Shown piece after piece: positions 50,466-59,241 of a stretch of 64,000 nucleotides of DNA. Made by a program: the position numbers and the translations under genes. The stretch spans positions 1,766,501-1,830,500 of the forward strand of contig NZ_JAAATZ010000001.1 of NCBI RefSeq assembly GCF_010119235.1, in the 5' to 3' direction. The stretch comes from Flavobacterium phycosphaerae (GTDB taxonomy: Bacteria > Bacteroidota > Bacteroidia > Flavobacteriales > Flavobacteriaceae). The notes under the pieces were generated by a model that was given only the letters and a program-made list of their open reading frames with translations, did no database searches and was not told the DNA's origin. Numbering within the stretch: the stretch's first letter is position 1; every line of letters begins with the position of its first letter.

Positions 50466-51659
50466 TTAGAAAACAATCAGATTAATATCATTGTCCGGAA
50501 GATTGAACCAATCACCAATTGCTTTATTGGTTAGAATGCCATGATAAAGATAAACTCCGTTCTTCAGACCTTTGTTACAACGAATGGCACTTTCCAAACC
50601 ACCATCTTCGGCAATTTGTAATAAGTAAGGCGTAATAATGTTGCTGATAGAAAGCGATGCGGTCTTTGAATATCGCGACGGAATATTAGGAACACAATAG
50701 TGAACTACATTATTTTTGATAAACGTTGGCGATTCGTGTGTAGTCACTTCCGAAGTTTCAAAACAACCTCCGGTATCAATGCTCACATCTACAATGACGG
50801 CGCCTTTTTTCATATGCTCCACCATAGTTTCCGTTACGACAACAGGACAACGGTCTTTGCCACGCATTGCGCCAATAGCAACGTCACAGCGGCGTAAGGC
50901 TTTCAATAATGATTTAGGTTGTATGGTAGAAGTAAATATTCTTTGATTCAAATTATTTTGCAAGCGGCGTAATTTGGTAATCGAATTGTCAAATACTTTG
51001 ACACTGGCACCTAACCCTAATGCGGTTTTGGCAGCAAATTCACCCACCGTTCCGGCTCCAAGAATAACCACATCGGTAGGCGGAACACCGGTAATATTAC
51101 CTAGTAATAATCCTTTTCCGAATTGATTGTTAATCATCAGTTCGGCAGCAATAAGCACTGAAGCGGTACCGGCAATTTCACTTAACGATTTTACGGCAGG
51201 GTAGGAGCCATCTTCATCTTTGATGTATTCAAAGGCAAGCGCCGTTACTTTTTTCTTGATTAACGCTTCAAAATAAGCTGTCTTTCGGGTTTTCAATTGT
51301 ATGGCCGAAATCACTATGGCATTGGTATTAACCAATTCAATTTCTTCCATAGTCAAAGGCTCTACCTTTAATATAATTGGACAACCAAAAACTTTCTTAG
51401 TGTCTTTTGTAATGGTAGCCCCGGCATCGCTAAATTCTTTGTCAGTATAACTCGAACTCAATCCGGCACCCGATTCAATCATGACTTTATGACCATGCGA
51501 AGTAAGCGAATTTACAGCATCAGGCGTTAAGCAAATGCGTCTTTCCTGATAAGAAGTTTCTTTGGGAACGCCGATAAAAAGTTCGCTTTTGTGACGGTAA
51601 ACTTCTAATTTTTCCTCTTGAGGTAAAAGTTGCTGCTTGGTGAATGGGGTTAATGACAT
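50466..51659 (-). CDS. ald: Alanine dehydrogenase
   Basis: This 397-residue NAD-dependent enzyme interconverts L-alanine and pyruvate plus ammonium. It has the N-terminal catalytic domain (FIGVPKETSYQERRICLTPD, with the family's Arg/Lys/His residues) and Rossmann domain (VVILGAGTVGEFAAKTALGL). GCFETSEVTTHESP and VVHYCVPNIPSRYSKTASL are typical of alanine dehydrogenase/PNT family members. The ATG at 51659 (MSLTPFTKQ) is preferred over a TTG three codons earlier. It lies 44 bp downstream of tsaE in the same direction. Confidence 0.93.
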   Translation of the reverse strand: MSLTPFTKQQLLPQEEKLEVYRHKSELFIGVPKETSYQERRICLTPDAVNSLTSHGHKVMIESGAGLSSSYTDKEFSDAGATITKDTKKVFGCPIILKVEPLTMEEIELVNTNAIVISAIQLKTRKTAYFEALIKKKVTALAFEYIKDEDGSYPAVKSLSEIAGTASVLIAAELMINNQFGKGLLLGNITGVPPTDVVILGAGTVGEFAAKTALGLGASVKVFDNSITKLRRLQNNLNQRIFTSTIQPKSLLKALRRCDVAIGAMRGKDRCPVVVTETMVEHMKKGAVIVDVSIDTGGCFETSEVTTHESPTFIKNNVVHYCVPNIPSRYSKTASLSISNIITPYLLQIAEDGGLESAIRCNKGLKNGVYLYHGILTNKAIGDWFNLPDNDINLIVF

Positions 51660-51703
51660 GATGCGCAATTGAATTTTGTCACAAATTACAAAAATTTATC
51701 CAA

Positions 51704-52111
51704 TTATGTCAATCTTAAATGTCTTTTACCATCAACGGTTTGCGTCAAATTAATAACGGAATGGGCTTCCGGAATCAGATTCGGAATTTTCTCGGCCCAT
51801 TCAATAAAGCACCAGTTTCCGGAATATAAGTATTCATCTATTCCCATATCCAAAGCTTCCGTCTCCGATTTCAAGCGGTACACATCAAAGTGATACACAA
51901 ACTGCTTGTCATCGGTTTCATATTCATTTACTAGTGAAAATGTTGGGCTACTGGTAGCATCATGAACGCCAAGTTCTTTAGATAAAGCTTTGATTAACGT
52001 TGTCTTACCAACGCCCATGTTACCATGAAACAATATTACTTTGTTAGGGTTTTCGGCTATAATTTTACGCGCAACGTCTTGTATTTCGTCAATTGAAAAT
52101 ATAATTTCCAT
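51704..52111 (-). CDS. tsaE: tRNA threonylcarbamoyladenosine biosynthesis ATPase TsaE
   Basis: This 135-residue P-loop ATPase helps TsaB/TsaD make t6A37 in ANN-decoding tRNAs. Walker A is FHGNMGVGKTTLIKALSKEL, the switch-like segment ATSSPTFSLVNEYET and the strand FIEWAEKIP are family hallmarks. It lies 15 bp downstream of porX and upstream of ald, a gene order common in flavobacteria. Confidence 0.95.
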   Translation of the reverse strand: MEIIFSIDEIQDVARKIIAENPNKVILFHGNMGVGKTTLIKALSKELGVHDATSSPTFSLVNEYETDDKQFVYHFDVYRLKSETEALDMGIDEYLYSGNWCFIEWAEKIPNLIPEAHSVINLTQTVDGKRHLRLT

Positions 52112-52126
52112 TGGTGTTTGGCTATG

Positions 52127-53680
52127 CTATTTTGGGTTAAAAACTAAAAATGGGACTATCATCTCCTCCAGCGAAATGCCTCCATGCTGATAAGTGTTTC
52201 TGTAATAACTCACATAATGATTGTAATTGTTTACGTAAGCCAAGAACAAATCATTTTTGGCAAAGATATAAGAGCTGCTCATATTAATGGTTGGTAAACC
52301 AATTTTCTTAGGATCTTTTGCGGCATAAACGTCTTTGTCTTCATAAGTAAGACTGCGTCCGGTTTTGTAACGAAGATTTAAACTGGTGTTTTTGTCTCCA
52401 ATCACTTTGGATGGATTCTTAACGTTTATTGTTCCGTGATCAGTGGTGATAATCAATTTAAAACCTAATTTTTGTCCTTGCTGAATAATTTCCAGTAAAG
52501 GTGAATTTTTAAACCAACTCAAGGTCAGCGAACGATAAGCTTTGTCATCCGAAGCCAACTCTTTTACGACATCCATTTCGGTTTTAGCATGAGAAAGCAT
52601 ATCCACAAAGTTATAGACCACGGTAACCAGGTTGTTATCTTTAAGTCCTTTGAAGTTTTCCGCCAATTTTTTTCCACTGGCCAAATTGGTAATTTTGAAA
52701 TAATCCTGTTTGATGTTTAATCCTAAACGTTTTAAATGAGCTGTTAAAAATTCAGCTTCATAAAGGTTTTTTCCACCGTCTTCCACGTCATTTTTCCAGT
52801 ATTGAGGAAACTGTTTTTCCATTTCTAATGGTGTTAAACCGGAGAAAATAGAGTTTCTGGCGTATTGGGTTGCTGTAGGTAAACTGGCAAAATAAGGAAT
52901 TTCTTTTTCCAGTTTATAATGATTTGACACCGTATTTTCCATGGCTTTCCATTGGTCATAACGAAGATTATCAATCACTATAAATAAAACGGGTTTGTCT
53001 TTTTTAACCAATTCGGGTACGACCAATTCTCTGAACAAGGTGTGAGATTGTATTGGTTTATTCGCTTTGGGTTCAAACCAATCTTCATAATTGCGCTCAA
53101 TGAATTTGCCAAATTGTACATTGGCTTCCACTTTTTGGCTTTCCAAAATTTCCACCATACTTTGGTCGTTGATGTTTTCGAGTTCTAATTCCCAAAAAAT
53201 CAATTTTTTATACAATTCAACCCAGTCTTCATAGTTGTTGACCATCGCCATTTCCATAGCAATTTTGCGGAATTCTTTTTGATAATCTAGAGTCGTCTTT
53301 TCCGAAACCAAACGGGAATGATCCAGATTTTTTTTCAAACTCAATAAAATTTGATTCGGATTTACCGGCTTAATGAGGTAGTCAGCAATTTTAGAACCTA
53401 TGGCTTCTTCCATTATATATTCTTCCTCACTTTTGGTAATCATAATTACCGGGGTTGAAGATTTTTTTTCTTTCATTTCCGAAAGGGTTTCCAATCCGCT
53501 CATTCCGGGCATGTTTTCATCCAAGAATACTATGTCGAAGTTGCCGTCTTCATAAGCGTCAATGGCATCACGACCATTGTTGTAGGTCGTTACCTTATAG
53601 TTTTTGTTTTCTAAAAATAATATGTGTGGTTTGAGCAAATCAATCTCGTCATCAACCCAAAGTATTTTGATCTTGTCCAT
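52127..53680 (-). CDS. porX: PorX, response regulator with PglZ domain (T9SS control)
   Basis: This 517-residue two-component regulator has an N-terminal receiver domain (KIKILWVDDEIDLLKPHILF, phospho-acceptor Asp54 in IVFLDENMPGMSG, Lys in VIMITKSEE), a helical linker, then a C-terminal PglZ/alkaline-phosphatase-like domain with metal ligands in VLFIVIDNLRYDQWK, PTATQYARNSIFSG, NFVDMLSHAK and IITTDHGTINVKNP. PorX works with histidine kinase PorY and sigma factor SigP to control T9SS genes in Porphyromonas; PorY is not in this window. It is first of the porX-tsaE-ald group. It supports an active T9SS, consistent with the T9SS cargo gene at 16925. Confidence 0.95.
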   Translation of the reverse strand: MDKIKILWVDDEIDLLKPHILFLENKNYKVTTYNNGRDAIDAYEDGNFDIVFLDENMPGMSGLETLSEMKEKKSSTPVIMITKSEEEYIMEEAIGSKIADYLIKPVNPNQILLSLKKNLDHSRLVSEKTTLDYQKEFRKIAMEMAMVNNYEDWVELYKKLIFWELELENINDQSMVEILESQKVEANVQFGKFIERNYEDWFEPKANKPIQSHTLFRELVVPELVKKDKPVLFIVIDNLRYDQWKAMENTVSNHYKLEKEIPYFASLPTATQYARNSIFSGLTPLEMEKQFPQYWKNDVEDGGKNLYEAEFLTAHLKRLGLNIKQDYFKITNLASGKKLAENFKGLKDNNLVTVVYNFVDMLSHAKTEMDVVKELASDDKAYRSLTLSWFKNSPLLEIIQQGQKLGFKLIITTDHGTINVKNPSKVIGDKNTSLNLRYKTGRSLTYEDKDVYAAKDPKKIGLPTINMSSSYIFAKNDLFLAYVNNYNHYVSYYRNTYQHGGISLEEMIVPFLVFNPK

Positions 53681-53854
53681 AGTTATTACTTATTTATCGC
53701 AAATTACTACATTATAAAACGGAGTAATATTAAAATTATTATAAATGTTAAAAAAAGTTTTCTAATCCGACAAGGCAAAAGCAAAATCTCAACGAAGTGA
53801 TATTTATCATATGTAATCACTGTCGTAAAATTTACTTTTGATAAAAATTTTATC

Positions 53855-55276
53855 ATGAAACTAGAGCAAATTTATACCGGATGCATAGCCGAAGCCGCTT
53901 ACTATATTACTTCTCAAGGGGAAGCTGCCATAGTAGACCCACTTCGTGAAACCCAACCTTATTTGGAAAGACTTGAACGTGACGGCGTAAAGTTGAAGTA
54001 CATTTTTGAAACCCATTTTCATGCCGATTTTGTTTCAGGACATGTTGATTTAGCCAAAAAAACGGGAGCTACAATTGTTTATGGACCGACAAATATGCAA
54101 ACAGGATTTGACATGCATGTGGGACATGATGGAGAAATTTTCAATTTAGGCGGTATGCAAATTAAACTCATACATACGCCCGGACATACTATGGAAAGTT
54201 CTTGTTTTTTAATCATTGATGAAGATGAGGAAGAACGCGGAATCATAACCGGTGACACTTTATTTATTGGAGATGTAGGACGTCCTGATTTGGCGCAACA
54301 CGTTATTGCCGATTTAACGCAGGATAAACTGGCTAGACATTTATACCACTCTTTACGTGATAAAATTATGCCACTCTCTGATGATTTGATAGTCTATCCC
54401 AATCACGGTGCCGGAAGTGCTTGTGGCAAAATGATGAGTAAAGAAACAACAGATACACTCGGGAATCAAAAGAAAACCAATTATGCCTTAAACCCCAAAC
54501 TGTCTGAAGACGAATTTGTTGTAGCTATCTTAACCGGATTAACACCACCACCACAATATTTTCCAAAAAATGTCTTGATGAATATCCAAGGGTATGAATC
54601 GTTGGATACCGTTATCCATCGCGGTCAAAAGCCTTTTGATGTAAAAACTTTTGAAATTGTTGCCAATGAAACGCTGGCTTTGATTTTGGATACTCGAAAA
54701 GCCTCAGAATTTGCCAAAGGATTTATTCCAAACAGCATCAATATCGGACTGGAAAGTAATTTTGCCATGTGGGTTGGCGAGTTGATTCCCGATTTGAAAC
54801 AACAGATTTTAATTGTAGCCGAAAATCAGGAAAAGGTTCAGGAAACCATTATACGGTTGTCGCGTGTAGGGTATGATTATGCTATTGGTTATCTCGAAGG
54901 AGGTTTCGAAGCTTGGGCAAATGCGGGAAAAGAAATTGATAACGTAAACAGAATTACTCCGGATGATTTAGTTATTTTAGAAGAAATTCATGAAACCCCC
55001 ATTTTTGATGTGAGAAAAGAAAGTGAATTTCAATCCGAACATATTGTTGGTGCTATTAATATTCCTTTAAATAGAATTAGTGATTATCTTTCTGAAATAC
55101 CAAAAGACAAGTATTTTGTTATTCATTGTGCCGGAGGGTACAGAAGCATGATTGCGGCTTCCATTTTAAAACAGCGAGGATTTGAGAATTTCTCGGATGT
55201 TATAGGAGGATTTAATGAAATCAAACTAACCGATATACCAATAACAGCTTACGTTTGTCCGATAACACTGTTGTGA
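53855..55276 (+). CDS. MBL-fold hydrolase with two rhodanese domains (persulfide metabolism)
   Basis: This 473-residue protein has an N-terminal metallo-beta-lactamase domain of the persulfide-dioxygenase/GloB type (ETHFHADFVSGHVDLAKK, HTPGHTMESSCFLI, TGDTLFIGDVGRPDL, YPNHGAGSACGK), an inactive first rhodanese (no Cys in ILIVAENQEKVQET) and a second rhodanese with the catalytic Cys (VIHCAGGYRSMIAAS). It is likely to handle glutathione- or low-molecular-weight-thiol persulfides or sulfane sulfur. A -7-like TACTTTTG sits at 53833-53840, 15 bp before the start. No partner gene is adjacent. Confidence 0.92.
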   Translation: MKLEQIYTGCIAEAAYYITSQGEAAIVDPLRETQPYLERLERDGVKLKYIFETHFHADFVSGHVDLAKKTGATIVYGPTNMQTGFDMHVGHDGEIFNLGGMQIKLIHTPGHTMESSCFLIIDEDEEERGIITGDTLFIGDVGRPDLAQHVIADLTQDKLARHLYHSLRDKIMPLSDDLIVYPNHGAGSACGKMMSKETTDTLGNQKKTNYALNPKLSEDEFVVAILTGLTPPPQYFPKNVLMNIQGYESLDTVIHRGQKPFDVKTFEIVANETLALILDTRKASEFAKGFIPNSINIGLESNFAMWVGELIPDLKQQILIVAENQEKVQETIIRLSRVGYDYAIGYLEGGFEAWANAGKEIDNVNRITPDDLVILEEIHETPIFDVRKESEFQSEHIVGAINIPLNRISDYLSEIPKDKYFVIHCAGGYRSMIAASILKQRGFENFSDVIGGFNEIKLTDIPITAYVCPITLL

Positions 55277-55322
55277 AATACCAATAGAATGTTAAAGAAT
55301 TTCCATATGCCAAAATATTATT

Positions 55323-55330
55323 TACATTTG
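55323..55330 (+). promoter_or_regulatory. -7 promoter element before the Cys-rich gene
   Basis: TACATTTG at 55323-55330 fits TAnnTTTG and is followed by GTAAC. The same 13-bp TACATTTGGTAAC occurs at 56023-56035 before the M13 peptidase gene, so the two may share regulation or initiation signals. It leaves only about 20 nt to the TTG start. Confidence 0.5.
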
Positions 55331-55350
55331 GTAACCTAATAAACAATCGT

Positions 55351-55686
55351 TTGAAATTTTTTGTAATCATCTTATGTACTTACTTTACCGCCTTGACCGC
55401 TTTACCGACAGTCAAAGTGATTAAGATGACGCTCGCTGAAAATTGCCATAATTCATGTTGCGGAAAAGGAATGGATAAAGCTATGCCTAATGGTTGTCAA
55501 AAAGATAAGTGCGTGTTGAATATTAATTTCAATAATGCAACCTTTTTAGTTTTTGATACCAATTATCAACTATTGAGTGCTGTTTTCGATTACTCTGCTA
55601 AAGAAAAAACACAATATCATAATAACTTGATAGCCAACTTCAATGTTACAATTTGGCAGCCACCGGAGTTGAAAGAGGTTGCTTAA
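55351..55686 (+). CDS. Small exported Cys-rich protein, unknown
   Basis: A 111-residue protein with an N-terminal hydrophobic segment (KFFVIILCTYFTALTALP) starting at a TTG. No ATG precedes it, so the start is less certain. The mature part has ENCHNSCCGKGMDKAMPNGC and QKDKC, five to six cysteines within 30 residues, suggesting metal or disulphide binding, then a beta-rich end. No family recognised with confidence. It is 58 bp upstream of another small Cys-containing exported protein, with which it is probably co-transcribed. Confidence 0.7.
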   Translation: MKFFVIILCTYFTALTALPTVKVIKMTLAENCHNSCCGKGMDKAMPNGCQKDKCVLNINFNNATFLVFDTNYQLLSAVFDYSAKEKTQYHNNLIANFNVTIWQPPELKEVA

Positions 55687-55744
55687 AAATCATTAATCAG
55701 AATAACTAAATTCAAAAAAATAATAATATTTAAAACTTATAAAA

Positions 55745-55939
55745 ATGAAAAAATTAGTTTCAACAGTAGCTTTAGTAGCTTTCTTATTTTCAATGAATGT
55801 TAATGCACAGGAAAAACCTGTAGCTAAAAAAGCAAAAGCTAAAACAGAAAAAACATGCACTGCGGCAGAAAAAAAATCTTGCAGTACTGAGAAAAAAGCA
55901 GGATGTTGTGCTGCTAAAAAAATGGAAGAGAAAAAATAA
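55745..55939 (+). CDS. Small exported Lys/Cys-rich protein, unknown
   Basis: This 64-residue protein has a clear signal peptide (MKKLVSTVALVAFLFSMNVN AQ cleaved at NAQ). The mature 42 residues are Lys/Ala-rich with five Cys: KTCTAAEKKSCS and AGCCAAKK. The spaced CxxxxxxxxC and CC pattern suggests metal chelation or disulphides. Together with the preceding Cys-rich protein it may form an envelope metal-handling pair, which is an inference. Terminator at 55961. Confidence 0.72.
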   Translation: MKKLVSTVALVAFLFSMNVNAQEKPVAKKAKAKTEKTCTAAEKKSCSTEKKAGCCAAKKMEEKK

Positions 55940-55960
55940 ATTGCAACCTAATTTATTTTG

Positions 55961-55993
55961 AAAGTGCCTGAGAAATCAGGCACTTTTTTTATT
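55961..55993 (+). terminator. Terminator after the Cys-rich pair
   Basis: AAAGTGCCTGA / TCAGGCACTTT (55961-55971 with 55976-55986) followed by T. Confidence 0.92.
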
Positions 55994-56022
55994 TGATTTT
56001 TAAAAGATTAAACATAATAGTA

Positions 56023-56030
56023 TACATTTG
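56023..56030 (+). promoter_or_regulatory. -7 promoter element before the M13 peptidase gene
   Basis: TACATTTG, followed by GTAAC as at 55323. It lies about 50 bp upstream of the ATG at 56080. Confidence 0.5.
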
Positions 56031-56079
56031 GTAACATTTTTATTTTATTTAGTCAAATAATCATCAAAACAAAAATCAT

Positions 56080-58119
56080 ATGCAATTAAAAACCAAACTT
56101 ACAATCAGTGCGCTGACCGCTTTACTTATGGTTAGCTGCAGCAAAAAAGAAATACAATTTGAAGATCCATTAATCACCAATCGCGATACCACCGTTAGTC
56201 CTGCGGATGATTTCTTCCATTATGCCAATGGCGGATGGTTTAAAAAACATCCTATTCCAAACAGCGAAAGCAGTAACGGAATTTTCAGAATGATTGGCGA
56301 TACCATTAACGCTCAAATCAAAGATATTTGCGAAAAATCGGCTAAGAATGAAGATGCAGCTAAAGGAAGTAACGAACAAAAAATCGGTGATTTCTATGCT
56401 TCCGGAATGGACACGCTAACTATTGAAAAAGCAGGATTAAAACCATTGGCAATGCAATTTGCTAAAATCCAAGCCATACAAGATGTGCCTTCATTGATGA
56501 ATACCATTGGCTATCTTCATACTATTGGAGCCAGCCCGGCGTTTTCATTTTATGTGAGCCAAGATGATAAAATCAGTTCTAAACATGCAATATTCTTTAG
56601 TCAAGGAGGTTTAGGATTGGGCAATAGAGATTACTACTTCAATACTGATGAACAAACTTTAAAAATCAGATCGGAATATGTAAAGCATTTGCAAAAAATG
56701 ATGCAGTTAATGGGTGAGGATGCAGCTTTATCTCAAAAATCTTCTAATATCATTTTGACTTTAGAAACTGATTTGGCTAAGATAAGTCGAAAACTGGAAG
56801 CACTTCGTGACCCTGTTAAGAATTACAACAAAATGTCTTTATCACAATTCAAAGCAACAACTCCGAATATTGCTTGGGAAAATGTATTGCCTCAATTGGG
56901 CATTGCAACAGCCGATACAGTAATCGTTGGTCAGCCTGAGTTTTATAAAGGATTGAATAAAATGGTTAAAGATTACTCCATCGAAGATTGGAAAACCTAT
57001 TTAAAATGGGATTTGGTTAACAGTTATGCTTCTTATTTGAACAATGCTATCGAGAAACAAAATTTTGCCTTTTATTCAACTGTAATGAATGGGGTGAAAG
57101 AACAAAAGCCAAGATGGAAACGCATTGTAGAGCAAACGGATGGTGCTTTAGGAGAATTAGTTGGGCAGGTTTATGTTGCTGATTATTTACCAAAAGGTTC
57201 TAAAGAAAAACTGTTAGAAATTGGAAATAACATCAGAGATGTCTATGCCGAGCATATCAAAAAACTCGATTGGATGAGCGATGTCACTAAACAAAAAGCG
57301 TTGAAAAAATTAAGCAAAATTGTAATGAAAGTGGGGTACCCTGACAAGTGGAAGGACATGAGTTCAGTGGTAATCAACAGAAATACTTATTGTGCCAATG
57401 TTATGGCGGCTAATAAATGGAGCTATAATTATATGGTGAAGAAATTCGGGCAACCTGTAGACAGAACCGAGTGGAGCATGTATCCGCAAACTTACAATGC
57501 TTATTACAACCCAAGTAACAACGAAATTGTAGTTCCGGCCTGTAACATTTTGGTTCCGGGATACGAAGGAAGAATGCCGGATGATGCTATCTTGTATGGA
57601 ATTATTGGTGGTTCTACTTTTGGGCACGAAATCACTCATGGTTTTGACGACCAAGGAAGTCAATATGATGAAAATGGTAATTTGAAAAACTGGTGGACGG
57701 CTGAAGATTTAGCCAAGTTCCAACAAAAAACAAAACTGATAGTGGAGCAGTTCAACAAATTTGAACCTTTGAAAGGGAAATTCGTAAACGGAGATGCTAC
57801 TCAAGGTGAAAACATTGCCGATTTGGGTGGTGTGGTAATGGGTTTTGAAGCTTTCAAGAAATCGCTTCAGTACAAAAACAAAGAAAAAATAAGCGGGTTA
57901 ACACCGGAACAAAGATATTTCTTGGCTTATGGTTATGCTTGGATGGTTCATGCCAAAGACGAAGCCTTAGCCCGTCAAATCATGACCGATGTGCATTCGC
58001 CGGCACAGTATAGAATTAATGGGCCGTTGATGAATATACCGGAGTTTTACAAAGCGTTTAACATCAAACCGGGTAGTAAAATGTACCAACCGGATAACTT
58101 GAGAGTAGTTATTTGGTAA
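56080..58119 (+). CDS. M13 family metallopeptidase, lipoprotein
   Basis: This 679-residue zinc peptidase of the neprilysin/endothelin-converting-enzyme family (PepO type) has a lipobox (LMVSCSKK, Cys 20), so it is probably anchored to a membrane facing the periplasm or the surface. The catalytic HEITHGFDDQG motif (zinc ligands plus Glu) and the second ligand motif GENIADLGGVVMG are intact; NAYYNPSNNEIVVPA and the C-terminal CxxW-like YQPDNLRVVIW are typical. It should cleave small peptides. Single gene; terminator at 58131. Confidence 0.95.
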   Translation: MQLKTKLTISALTALLMVSCSKKEIQFEDPLITNRDTTVSPADDFFHYANGGWFKKHPIPNSESSNGIFRMIGDTINAQIKDICEKSAKNEDAAKGSNEQKIGDFYASGMDTLTIEKAGLKPLAMQFAKIQAIQDVPSLMNTIGYLHTIGASPAFSFYVSQDDKISSKHAIFFSQGGLGLGNRDYYFNTDEQTLKIRSEYVKHLQKMMQLMGEDAALSQKSSNIILTLETDLAKISRKLEALRDPVKNYNKMSLSQFKATTPNIAWENVLPQLGIATADTVIVGQPEFYKGLNKMVKDYSIEDWKTYLKWDLVNSYASYLNNAIEKQNFAFYSTVMNGVKEQKPRWKRIVEQTDGALGELVGQVYVADYLPKGSKEKLLEIGNNIRDVYAEHIKKLDWMSDVTKQKALKKLSKIVMKVGYPDKWKDMSSVVINRNTYCANVMAANKWSYNYMVKKFGQPVDRTEWSMYPQTYNAYYNPSNNEIVVPACNILVPGYEGRMPDDAILYGIIGGSTFGHEITHGFDDQGSQYDENGNLKNWWTAEDLAKFQQKTKLIVEQFNKFEPLKGKFVNGDATQGENIADLGGVVMGFEAFKKSLQYKNKEKISGLTPEQRYFLAYGYAWMVHAKDEALARQIMTDVHSPAQYRINGPLMNIPEFYKAFNIKPGSKMYQPDNLRVVIW

Positions 58120-58130
58120 TTTAGGAACAC

Positions 58131-58169
58131 AAAAAAATCCCTATCAATTTGATAGGGATTTTTTTTTGG
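58131..58169. terminator. Bidirectional terminator between the M13 peptidase and SOD genes
   Basis: AAATCCCTATCAA (58135-58147) pairs with TTGATAGGGATTT (58149-58161), with A and T runs on each side. Confidence 0.9.
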
Positions 58170-58172
58170 AGT

Positions 58173-58952
58173 TTATTTTTTTGCAGTAGCTTCTTCATAA
58201 CGCTCGGAAACTTTTTTCCAATTGATGATTTTGAAGAAATTCTCAATATATTTTTTCCGTTTGTAACGATAATCTAAATAGTAAGCGTGTTCCCAAACAT
58301 CTAAATTTAAAATGGGTGTGCCTGAAATCGTTTGTTTTGGCATCAACGGATTGTCTTGATTTGGTGTGCTAGTTACCACGAGTTTCCCCGCTTTATCAAC
58401 AACAAGCCATGCCCAACCGGAACCGAATTGTTTTTCGGCTGCATCAACAAATTGATTTTTAAAAGTATCAAAAGAACCAAAGTCTCTGTCAATAATCGTA
58501 GCCAAAGTATCTTTGGGTTGCCCGCCTGATTTAGGTGCCATACCTTCCCAAAACAAGGTGTGATTGTAATAACCACCGGCATTATTTCGTAAATCATTAC
58601 TGGTGGTCATGTCTGCTTTTTTCAGGATGTCTTCAATAGACAAGTCGGCTAACGTGGCATCAGCAGCTACTAATTTGTTTAAATTGTTGGTGTAAGTTAA
58701 ATAATGTTTTGAATAGTGCACTTCCATTGTAAGGATGTCAATGCTCGGCATCAGCGCATTGTATTCATAAGGTAATTTGCCTAAAGGAAACTGACCTTCA
58801 TCAGCAGTTACATCATCGGGTTGGCCAATAGTTACTTTCTCTTCTGCCGATGGGAGCGGTACTTCTACTACTTCTTCCAGTTTTTTTCTTTTGCAGGAAG
58901 GCATCAAAAAAATAAAAGAAAAGCACAAGGCAAATGAAAAAATATTCTTCAT
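58173..58952 (-). CDS. Fe/Mn superoxide dismutase with lipoprotein signal
   Basis: This 259-residue superoxide dismutase has its SOD domain from about residue 58 (LPYEYNALMPSIDILTMEVH, HYLTYTNNLNKL, NNAGGYYNHTLFWEGMAP, LDVWEHAYYLDYRYKRK). The metal ligands His, His, Asp and His are in the expected places. Unusually it has an N-terminal type II signal (FSFIFLMPSCKRKKLEEVVE, Cys 20) and a ~35-residue linker, so the enzyme should be exported and lipid-anchored, unlike the cytoplasmic form. It precedes the ACBP gene by 2 bp in the same orientation and heads toward the terminator at 58131. Confidence 0.92.
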   Translation of the reverse strand: MKNIFSFALCFSFIFLMPSCKRKKLEEVVEVPLPSAEEKVTIGQPDDVTADEGQFPLGKLPYEYNALMPSIDILTMEVHYSKHYLTYTNNLNKLVAADATLADLSIEDILKKADMTTSNDLRNNAGGYYNHTLFWEGMAPKSGGQPKDTLATIIDRDFGSFDTFKNQFVDAAEKQFGSGWAWLVVDKAGKLVVTSTPNQDNPLMPKQTISGTPILNLDVWEHAYYLDYRYKRKKYIENFFKIINWKKVSERYEEATAKK

Positions 58953-58954
58953 AA

Positions 58955-59230
58955 TTATTTATTATTTTTTGCAATCTCGTTGATGGCTTCTACGTATAAT
59001 TCTTTAGCTTCATCAATACTCAAATGACTGATTTGCATCCACGCATTGGTTTTAAATGCATTTCTTAAATCAAAATTTGCCGTGTTGTTATGATCAATTG
59101 TCCCTGAAGTGGCTTGTTTGTAATAGGCATACAACCGCAACTGTACATCTTGTGGCAGTGATGACTGTGTCATTTTGGAAGCAATTTCTACCGCTTCCTG
59201 AAAACGAATTTCTAATTCTTTTTCAGACAT
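58955..59230 (-). CDS. Acyl-CoA-binding protein
   Basis: A 91-residue ACBP (PF00887) with the four-helix signature: FQEAVEIASKMTQSSLPQDV, QLRLYAYYKQATSGTIDHNN, and WMQISHLSIDEAKELYVEAI. It binds acyl-CoA, conserving the Tyr/Lys pair in YAYYKQAT that contacts the acyl-CoA. Its place between the phospholipid genes psd/cdsA and SOD fits a role in acyl-CoA supply. It is part of a run of minus-strand genes with 2-11 bp spacing. Confidence 0.92.
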   Translation of the reverse strand: MSEKELEIRFQEAVEIASKMTQSSLPQDVQLRLYAYYKQATSGTIDHNNTANFDLRNAFKTNAWMQISHLSIDEAKELYVEAINEIAKNNK

Positions 59231-59241
59231 TTTGAAAAGAT

